This document shows, piece after piece, positions 1 through 8,400 of a DNA stretch of 33,506 nucleotides. Below the pieces are notes generated by a model. The model was given only the letters and a program-made list of their open reading frames with translations, had not been told where the DNA came from and did no database searches. The number at the start of each line of letters is the position of its first letter. The stretch's first letter is position 1. The translations under genes were made by a program, and so were the position numbers. The stretch lies in NCBI GenBank assembly GCA_018398765.1, contig JAHBMJ010000075.1, positions 24,897 to 58,402 on the forward strand, read 5' to 3'. The DNA is from Chromera velia (Eukaryota; Sar; Chromeraceae).

Positions 1-419
1 GAATTCATTCGATTACAGTCCCTTCCATCAAGCTAGGGCAACGCATGGCCTTTCGATTGAGACAGTGCATGCAGGTACATGAAATCAAAAGTGGAAGAGT
101 CGAAGTGTGCATGGCCGGGAAGAGCGATGCGGATCGAGAGACAGCAATGCCAGAAGGAATCGGTCAAGAGAAAAGGTCGCCTCAGTGAAAGACTGTATGG
201 AAAAATAGACATCTTTTCCTCTGAAAGTCATCAAACATATGCATAAATTTCAAAGCAGTCTACTTAGAAAAAGAAGGTGGACATATGTGAATGTTAAAAT
301 ACCGGTATTTATGTCTGTCTGTCTTTATATTTCACCACACATATATAGGGCCTAGGTATAGGGCTCCTCATCTGTGTATCTGCATCTCTCGAACCAATTA
401 CGCCTTCACTGTTTTATTT

Positions 420-518
420 CTGTACTTGTTCAACCACATTTGAGAGAGTCCTTTCTGTATTGGTCGTTTGTTGTGGCGACTTCTCATTCTTTGTGGTACG
501 TTGGGTGTATGGGTGGGT
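420..518. repeat. Diverged direct repeat, copy 1
   Basis: This segment aligns by eye over about 100 nt with 799-893. Shared pieces include gagagagtcct, cgtttgt/tgtttgt followed by ygtggcga, and a GT-rich end with tatg and gtggg. No convincing reading frame is shared. It is a dispersed or tandem-duplicated non-coding relic in the left flank; origin unknown. Confidence 0.6.
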
Positions 519-798
519 GGGTTTGTGTGTGTATAAATGTTTAGCTATTGATAAAAAACTTTGTTGTTTATCCCTCATCCTTTTGCGCAGAAAGGCCAGA
601 GAAGGATTTTTTTTTCGACGTTGAGCATATGGACCTCAAGTTCGAGCTATATAAGAGCAGGACCATGGTATAAAGTGAAATAATCCTGAAGCCAGTCGGA
701 GGTGAGTCGACTCCTCTGGTTGCATCGACTCTTGTCTTACTTGTGATTCAATCTGACCGTGACCGTCACAGTCATTTCCTGGTGGCAGCTCTTTGTTC

Positions 799-893
799 CT
801 GCATCTGTTCAATGGCATTCGAGAGAGTCCTGTCTATGTTGGCTGTTTGTCGTGGCGAGTTGTTATTCTGTACGTATGTATGTGGGAGTGGAT
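799..893. repeat. Diverged direct repeat, copy 2
   Basis: Second copy of the segment at 420-518, offset about 379 nt in the same orientation. The intervening 280 nt (519-798) show no gene. A TATATAAG string lies near 648, but nothing next to it looks like a gene start. Confidence 0.6.
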
Positions 894-1245
894 AGGTATA
901 GGTAGTCTTTTTCGCTTTTGTTCGTGTCCCGGCGGCCAGTCAGCGATCTAATTCCGCATTCCTAGGTTTTTTGTCTCTCCATACTTTCAGTCCTTCTTCT
1001 ATCCTTTGGTCTGTCTTTTATTTGACCTTTCTTTGTCCTTCAATCAGTCAGTTAGTCATTCAATTGTTCAATCATCTATCGAATCACTCAGATTTAGTCA
1101 GAAAGACGGTCATGATCCAATCAATGTTGGTCAAAATCGGTGCTGGGTTGCTACTGTGTACCAAAGTGTAGGAATACTTTACCCTCGCGTACCAGGTTTC
1201 TACGACGGTAAATCTGGTCACTATCTTCCACAAGATCCTCAACAA

Positions 1246-1490
1246 AACTGAGCTGCCAGGCTTTTGGAGGGATTCTCTGCTAAAAGCATTGGAGGACCTC
1301 ACAGAAGAGTACGAAGAACTCACAGAGGCCATCTCTATGTACATCGTTCACTCTTACTTCCATTGACACAGCAAGACCATCACCAGGACTCAATAGGAGG
1401 CCGTAAGGCTAGAGCAGAGCTTCTGAATCATAAATACGAAGGAGAAGATGGAAAGCTTATGGGTGCTGTCAAGGGACATGATGTATGAGA
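1246..1490 (+). pseudogene. Decayed coding copy A of a tandem pair
   Basis: One frame reads helical, coding-like protein: KTELPGFWRDSLLKALEDL, then EEYEELTEAISMYIVHSYFH, then a stop (tga), KTITRTQ and another stop (tag). The same text recurs at 1567-1812 with different substitutions, so both derive from a common ancestor. The coding-like frame may extend upstream to about 1165 (phrases such as VSTTVNLVTIFHKILN). In-frame stops and the lack of clear splice sites argue for a pseudogene. I do not recognise the parent family; it could be a transposon-derived ORF. Confidence 0.5.
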
Positions 1491-1566
1491 GAGCTACAGA
1501 GGCTTTCGGACAGCCTTGCGCCTCCATGTCGATTCATTGTCGAAGCTGAGAGTTGTCAAACTTCAA

Positions 1567-1812
1567 AACGTTAAGCTGCTAGGAACTCAGAGAGAGTCCT
1601 TGCTCAAGCCTGGCATTGGAGGACCTGAAGGCCGAACATGAAGAACTGAAGGAGGCGATCTCAATACATATAGTACGTTCCTACTTCCATCGACACAACA
1701 AGACCATCATCAGGACTCAATGAGAGGCCACGAGGCTAGCTAAAGCTGCAGAGCTTCACAGATGTGAAGGAGAAAGTGGAGAGCTAGTGGGTGCTATCAA
1801 GAGATGTGATAT
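1567..1812 (+). pseudogene. Decayed coding copy B of a tandem pair
   Basis: Same orientation as copy A, offset by about 320 nt. One frame reads ALEDLKAEHEELKEAISI and HIVRSYFHRHNKTIIRTQ, then a stop (tga) at the same place where copy A has tag. Copy B keeps Arg where copy A has its first stop, so the two copies have decayed separately. The following part (gaggcc.cgaggct, gaaggagaaagtggagagct, gggtgctatcaagag) also matches copy A. Confidence 0.5.
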
Positions 1813-2452
1813 ATATACTAAAGCTTTCTTAGCTTCCGTGCAGTATGCTTTGAAAATGCTTCGACTGTCATTATTTAATCTCCTCTTCGTTGCATGATCA
1901 AGTCTCATGTTAACCTATCATGATCATGATTAATTTTTGATCTATTTTTGTCTTTAAATTAATAGAAACTATAATGGTTCTACATGCTTCTGTTTAAAAC
2001 AACACTAGTGCACCATACTGTATGTGTGTTAGTGCGCGCAAAGAAAGAGTGGGTGTGAAGGGTGTGTGGGATACATAATGAATTAGCGCCCTACGCCATG
2101 CATTACCGAAGGGGTGCAGTATTCAATTTACCTTTCAAGTCCAACCTGCAGCACGTGATCGGGTCGCCGCCCAATTGATATAAGTCGACTTTCAGAGTGG
2201 CAGCTTGTAAGAAAACGGCTCAGTCTTTTCGAGCCTGTCTTGATGAATGATGCATGTATGAACACTATTCTCCTATGCTGAATCGGGGTAGATGGATACT
2301 CGTTGAGGCTAGGCCATATCGGGAGGAGGCTAGCTAGGAGGTAGTATCCGCTCTTGTCAATGCTAGTGTCAGTGAAGCATTGAGGCTAGGTGACATTCGT
2401 ATCTTTCGTTCCTCTTCTGGAGGTTCGCTGTTTAAAAATACCTAACAACTCT
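1813..2452. other. Gene-free flank
   Basis: No open frame, RNA gene or clear repeat array was found here. The first part (about 1850-2030) is AT-rich. A short imperfect hairpin (GGATACT at 2294-2300 against AGTATCC at 2343-2349) and a small duplicated phrase tgaggctagg (near 2303 and 2380) are visible but weak. Confidence 0.6.
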
Positions 2453-2747
2453 ACAAAAAATGTTAGAAAAGTGATAGAAAAGTTGTTAGAAAAGTGATAG
2501 AAAACTGATGGGAAAGTGATAGAAAACTGATAAAAAAATAATAGAAATTAATGTTAGAAAAGTTGTTAGAAAAGTGATAGAAAATTGATAGAAAATTGAT
2601 AGAAAAGTGATAGAAAACTGATAAAAATTTGGACTCCTAATTTCTATTACTTTTCTATTAGTTTTCTATCATTTTTGAACGACTTTTCTATCACTTTTCT
2701 AACAACTTTTCTAACAACTTTTCTATCACTTTTCTAATATTTTTTGC
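2453..2747. mobile_element. AT-rich foldback (hairpin) element, MITE-like
   Basis: The left arm (about 2453-2630) consists of head-to-tail copies of gttagaaaagtgatagaaaa with variants. The right arm (about 2640-2747) is its reverse complement (ttttctatcacttttctaac repeated). The arms meet at a short non-palindromic centre around ggactcctaa. The outer ends also pair: acaaaaaatgttag on the left against ctaatattttttgc on the right. Together they could form one long stem of 100 bp or more. No ORF lies within. The structure fits a non-autonomous foldback or MITE-type element; I did not identify a target-site duplication. Confidence 0.65.
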
Positions 2748-2820
2748 AAGGAATATAAACCTGATAAAGGTTTAGGAGCCTACTTAATGAACTTAAACTA
2801 TGCTCACCACTTTTATTTCA

Positions 2821-2900
2821 GACTCAGACCACGTCCCATGGCCCGTTATGGGCCTTAACTTATGGCCCGCCTGGAATCTCTTCCAGACCGTTTTTATTAG
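2821..2900. repeat. Dispersed repeat, copy near left edge
   Basis: The order ctcagacca, cccatggcccg, cctgg, ccag, then a ttattag-type AT end is shared with 31111-31158 at the other end of the window. In this copy an internal piece (catggcccg / tatggcccg, with ttatgggccttaac between) is duplicated. Both copies sit in AT-rich intergenic DNA, as expected for ends of one transposon family. Confidence 0.5.
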
Positions 2901-3278
2901 ACTTTTCAACCAACTTTTTTATTGCACACATGCGCTTTAAGCCTTTATATATGATGTGCTTTACATATTACGTTTCTTTTTTAACTAAAAAAGGCATGAT
3001 CGTCGATTTATTATCACTCGTATGATAAGATCAAGATCAAAAACCTCTTCATAACTGCTTTCTTGCTGACAAGCTTGCTGACTTGACAAACGGGGCTGGG
3101 ACGTGCTATGAACTAATTACATCCTAAATTACATTATACATAGCTTGGTGCCAATATACAGTCATATATAACATCTCTATTCATTCATCTTTTGAATCTT
3201 TAGACACAGCTGCGATTCTTCAGACACCTGTATGCAGCTGCATGCGATTCTTTAGACACCTGCATGCGGCGCTGCCTT
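2901..3278. other. AT-rich gene-free stretch
   Basis: AT-rich sequence with no supported gene. From about 3205 it passes into degenerate half-units (cagacacctg / tagacacctgcatgc) that lead into the 33-nt minisatellite. TGCATGC occurs at 3239-3245 and 3261-3267. Confidence 0.5.
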
Positions 3279-3451
3279 TCAAGACACCGCCCGTGCCTGC
3301 GGCGCAGCTGGTCAAGACACTGCCCACGCCTGCGGCGCTGCGGCGCTGCCTTTCAAGACACCGCCCACGCCTGCGGCACGGCCGGTCAAGATACTGCCTA
3401 CGCCTGCGGCGCGGGCCTTCAAGATACTATCCACGCCTGCAGCACGGACGT
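3279..3451. repeat. 33-nt GC-rich minisatellite, five units
   Basis: Units start with tcaaga at 3279, 3312, 3353, 3386 and 3419. Four are 33 nt; the second is 41 nt because it carries an extra ggcgctgc-type piece. The core is tcaagacac.gcccacgcct followed by gcggc. Because 33 is a multiple of three, two frames stay open and read 11-residue repeats (for example QDTAHACGTAG). There is no other sign of a gene here, so I treat those frames as by-products. Confidence 0.8.
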
Positions 3452-3728
3452 TCAAACCTATCTAAAACTGCGTCCCCACCATTCAACTGGATCTTAGGTT
3501 CAGGGAGGTACTATGAACACCCAAACCCACATGCATACAATATCACCTCTGAAAGATCTAAAGGTTCACGTCGAGCCGTACAATACCATGTTCACCCCCC
3601 CCCCCTCCTGTTATTGCCCACGCACTCCATAGTCTTGCATGTCGCGACCAGGGCTTTTCCGCGCGCACGCATGAATTGCGAGCGCAAAGAAGGTTTTTTT
3701 TTTTTTAATTCCTATATGCGAGTGTACA

Positions 3729-3740
3729 TGCATGCATGCA
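3729..3740. promoter_or_regulatory. TGCATGCATGCA cluster upstream of gene 1
   Basis: A perfect TGCATGCATGCA lies about 255 nt before the gene 1 start codon, with further TGCATGC copies at 3239-3245 and 3261-3267. TGCATGC is a known regulatory element in apicomplexan promoters (ApiAP2-type binding). A role here is inference, because gcatgc strings also occur inside introns (for example near 27715). Confidence 0.3.
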
Positions 3741-3995
3741 TTCACGTACGCCTGCGCGATGAGCATTGTAAGCTGGTTCTGAGAAAGACGAAGCTTTGCA
3801 GATATAGACGACGCTATTCTGCCACACCAGACCAAAAGCAGCCTTTCGTGTGTCTTCTGTGTTGTTCGGCTCGCCTGAAGCACGATACAGACCTGTTGTA
3901 CCCTCGTACACCAATCTTCAGTGTGCACAACAGTGTGCGTGCATTGCCTTCTGCTGTCAGCTAGGGGCCCCTGTCTTGGAAATCGTTGACGAAGG

Positions 3996-5476
3996 ATGGA
4001 GGATCAAGGCGACGAGATCGAGTTTCCGGATCTCTCGGAGATGACAGAGAACTTTGAGCCAAGCAAGTTTACACAGGCTCTGCAACAGGTGACAGATGCG
4101 ATGAAGGCGATAGTTGAAAAGAACACTTCGTTGAAAGAGGGAATAGATGAGTTGAAAGGACAAATGGAAGAGGCAAATGGAAAGCTGCAAGAGCTCTCCG
4201 AAGGAACCGTACCAGCTGAGGAGTTTGAGAAGTTGGACGGTCAAGTCAAAGAGGTCACCAACCTCGGACTCGCAGGCAGAGTGGAACAGTTGGAACAGAG
4301 AGAGGCTGACATGCAAGCAACAGCTGAGAAGTTGGAAGAGATGAACAACACCCTCCAAAAACACTCTGAAGACCAAGCAGAGATCATTGGAGATGCAAAG
4401 AAGGCAAAGGACATGGCGTTGGAGCTAGAGAGCAGAATGGATTCCTTGAAGGGCAGTTGGAATGCTGAGCATGAGGTCATTATGCAATTCGGTGAGAAGG
4501 CAAAAGAGATGGAGGACCAGATGGAGTCCCTAAAGGGGTCCCAAGACAAGCTTCACGAGGCCCTGGAGGAGAAGTCTTCCTCTTTATGGCAGCAGGTGCT
4601 TGACGCACTAATGTCACAGGACTTTCAGGAGGTCCAGAAAGTTGCAGACTCCATGAAGCTGCAGGTCGACAAGAGTGAGGAGAAACTCGACAACCTGGTC
4701 ACATACTCACAAGTCGCGTTGGCTGAAGCAGCCCACCTCCGAAACAGAATGTCCTTCGTCCGAGACCTCTTTTACGCATGGAGAGCGGTACGTCGCTTTT
4801 TTGTACAAGGGGGGGGAGGGGCACCGTTGAAAAATCGAGGGAGTATTTTCAGAGAACCAGAGAAAGATTTTGTGGGCAGGGGATAGAAGAGAGGACACCG
4901 TGAAAGAAGAAAGTCACATGTGAGGAAGCAATGTGAAAAGAACATGGAAAAAAGAGAAGTCTTTCCAGAAAATCAGACAGGAAGCAAGCTCGTACAAAGG
5001 CTCTGTGACGTCTCGTTTTTAGTGCAGTGACGTCTCGCTTTTAGTGCAGTGACGTCTCGTTTTTAGTGCAGTCACAAGGGAGAAGAGAAAAGGCATACAA
5101 CACAACCAAACCCACTTGCCTGAAATGGACACCAGAGAACGGAAGCGTATTGCAAGAAGCGTACAGACTTATATCGTGAACTTATACAAAGGATCGAAAC
5201 AGATGTGCATAGAGACCTTGCTGGGTGTTATCGACACTCCTCCCTGTCTTCCTGTCTACTCCGCAGGATGTGTGGAGGTCACGCCGTCTCTGGCGAGCGA
5301 TGGTGCGTCTCGACTTCATCTACCACAGGAGGGAGCGATCTGCATTGCACCTATGGAGGCGGAACGTGACGAGACAGGCGTTGTTTGAGAGCCTGACCGA
5401 GCAGTTCGAGAAGGTGACCCCAGACGTGCGGTCCCTCTTCAGAGACGTCTTCGCAGACAAAATGGACTACCTGGAG
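3996..5476 (+). other. Gene 1 exons 1-2: main coiled coil and Trp/Arg-rich helix
   Basis: Exon 1 (3996-4787) encodes 264 residues, acidic at the start (MEDQGDEIEFPDL) and then dense in E/K/Q/L heptads. It ends at donor gtacgt with FYAWRA. Exon 2 (5267-5476, 70 residues, phase 0 at both ends) continues DVWRSRRLWRAMVRLD, then FIYHRRERSALHLWRRNV, and ends PDVRSLFRDVFADKMDYLE. Spaced aromatic/Trp and Arg residues such as LHLWRRN recall Sfi1-type centrin-binding helices, but the spacing is not a clean match. Confidence 0.75.
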
Positions 5477-8400
5477 GTCGGCATGCTTCGTGGGCGTGGG
5501 GACGAAAGGGCTGGAGGAGAGGGGAAAATTGATTCAAGACGAGGACTTTCCCTGCGTATATCTGCCAGTTTCTCTGTACGCACTTCTACCCAGGAAGAGA
5601 AAATGCAGAAGTGTCCGTGTGAATGACTAGAATGGAAATGAGAAAGTTCTTTGATTCTGTCCTTGGCATCATCTACTCTGGAGCTTTCTCAATCTGATTC
5701 CAGGGGTGGGTGGTTGATTGAAAGAATGGGTGTCGGTAGCTTTGAATCCAACATACATTCCCATGCAAACTCGAAACCTCAATTATGGATGCTGGTCTTC
5801 TGCTACGTCGTCTTGCAGAACAAAATCGAGGGACTGTCAGCAAATGCAGTCACAAAGGAAACCATGAAGCAGGACATCTCAGGTAAGTAGAGGCAGGGAA
5901 GAAACGAGGGTGGCTGTATCTTACTATGTCTGCTTTCTCCTTCGCCAGGCTGCCGCACTCTCCTCTTCTCTCCCGCGAGGGCCCCCACTTGTACTTCATT
6001 CTTTGATGAAACCTGACAGACAGCAGGGAGGGAGGGAGATGATCTTTCTTTCTGTCCATACTTCTTTCTGTGGCAGGGACAGACAAATTGCTCGTCCTCC
6101 CTCAGTTTCTCGCAAATCCGTTTCTCCACTTTGGTTGTTGCATCTGTCTATTCGCCCTCTCCTCTTTCCGATGATGTTTCGAAGTCATTTGCACAAGAAT
6201 GACCCACAGCGAAGGAGCCCTCTTTCCCCTTTTCTCTCTCTGAGCAGCCGCCGAGGGGTCCCTTCTGTCCACCCTGGAGGGCATTCGGGTCCGTCCTTTG
6301 TGGTTTTCCTTCTTGCTGGTTGGATGATTGGTTGCGTGAATCAACTGGAGAGGGGGGGACGGAGAGAGGGAGTTGGTGTTTGAATCGCTGAAGTAGTAAT
6401 TGGGGAGCAGAAAGTCCCCGAGTGGTGTGAGCTGAAGAATGCCATGCAGAGAGATTCTTGGAAGACACTTTTCGAAGCAACAGAAGAAATGAGGAGAACC
6501 GGGGTGCAAGGAGGGAAGGGGAATGAGTTATGGCAACAAGACTAAACAGAAATTATGCATTTGATGAAAAGACAGACAAAAACAAAGAAATGCGGAGAGA
6601 GAAAATTTCATGTTGTCTGTTCCCGACAGCACACTTCGTCTGCTGGCCAGAGGGAAATCAGAGAAAACAGAAATGGTTATTTACCATCGTTAATACAGAC
6701 AAGGACAAGCTTGCAGTCTGGAGGCATCACAAACGATCCTAATGACGCAATGACGATAAGTTCATTCCAAACAAGTATGGGAAACACAATCGTCTCCACA
6801 AAAAGATCTCCAAAGTAGTCACCCTCTCCCCCTCTCTCTCTCCTTGTTCTTCTTCTTCTTCTTCTTCTTCTTCTTGTTCTTCTTCTTCTTCTTCTTCTTC
6901 TTCTTCTTCTTCTTCTTTTTCTTCTTCTTTTTCTTCTTCTTTTTCTTCTTCTTTTTCGTCTTCTTCTTCTTCTTCTTCTTCTTTTTGTTCTTCCCCTCAC
7001 CCGAAATGCCTGCAGTCCAAGACGGAGTTCTTCCTCAGATGCCAAGAGGGGCTCCAATCGGTCAGTCAGTCGGTAACCTCACTCACGCAGTTGGTCGGCT
7101 GGCCTGCTGGTTGGTAGGTAGGTAGGTTGGTCGCTGCAGCGGTGAGTCAGTAAGGAGCTCAGTCTAATTGCACGGTTGCGGTGAGCGGTGCTTTCAAATG
7201 CGCTTAGGCGTCCTGATTGGAATTTCCCTGCGAACTCGAAAAAAACATAAACGTACTTGTGGGACTTTTGGACCAACGTTAGACAAAGTGACTAAACAAG
7301 ACTTGATGCACATCGCTGTGACAAGACAAACGACAATGAATCTTTGTTTCCTCTGATCCGTCCTTTTGCAAATAAATGAACAATGCAGATGGAGGAGCAG
7401 CTAGCAGAAAGCGACCGAGGACTTTCGAACATCAGAGAGCCCCTGACGACAGCTGAGGACACGCTGCAGGCAGTAAGAGTCCAACTCAGAGGAACTGCGA
7501 ATGACGGTCAGTTCTTCTGAGACAGCAGGGGTGGGGGAAGGGGTGCGATCGAGAGAGTTTCCCTTCCCTTCCCGCTAGCTGTGCATGTACACATGGAGTC
7601 CAAGCTCTCTCGAATGCAAAGCATACTGCTCCACGATTATGGTCAGATTCGCTTCCCGTTGTACTTCCTGACTTCTCTCTCTCTTCGAAGCAAAACTCTG
7701 CATGATCGAGTTCCAGGAATGTACACGTATGTTGAAGCTCCTACTTGGTGTCTCTCTGCCCAGTTGAACCTCTCCTCCCCCTCCTATTTGTTCGTGTCCC
7801 TCTTTGCAGAGGAGTTCAAGGCCATGTTGAAGGACGTTCTCCTTCTCTGGACAAGCTTGAAGCAACTCGACTCTGCCAAGGCAGACAAGAAGGAGCTCGA
7901 CGCATTCGCAGGCCTCACGGAGGAGAAGGACAAGGTCGGTGGGTTTACTGCATGCAGGGTCTGCAGATGTTCAGATGCATGCACTTACTCAAAACGAAAC
8001 CAGGAGAGCGATAGGCGCACAGCAGACCAGAAATTGAGGGATGCAAGTAGTCAGGAGTGCATACGCACATCACAAAAATCTTATCTTCTGGCAGATTAAA
8101 TCTGTCCCTTACGGCATCTTGGGTCATCTCGTCTGACGCTGCGTCTGTTTTATCTTTTGATTCATTTTGATCCTCCTTTGTCATCTCTCTTGAGTTTGTT
8201 CTCAGGTTCTCGAGAGACAGCTAGAGATCCTCACCGAAAAGGGAGCGCGCGCTGAGGTCGGTCACCAAATAGAACAGGCACGCAGGCAGGCAGGCACGTA
8301 GCGTGATATTCCTTCCCTCGTCTTGAAAGCAAGAGTCCCCTGTTTGTTTGAAAGTTAAGACTTTATTTATTGTATGTCCTTCTTCCTCCGGAGCCTGTAC

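Noticed and set aside
1-6. GAATTC at the first base as a cloning junction
   Set aside because: An EcoRI site at the edge may be chance. No vector sequence is visible.
640-660. TATATAAG string near 648 as a promoter
   Set aside because: No gene start follows, and TATA-type promoters are not expected to be diagnostic in this kind of genome.
2294-2349. Short hairpin GGATACT/AGTATCC considered as an RNA gene
   Set aside because: A stem of only 7 bp with a large loop and no tRNA or snRNA features.
6677-7125. Poly-Phe frame on plus strand and poly-Arg/Lys frame on minus strand
   Set aside because: Both are translations of the (TTC)n array in gene 1 intron 4. They have no independent coding signal.
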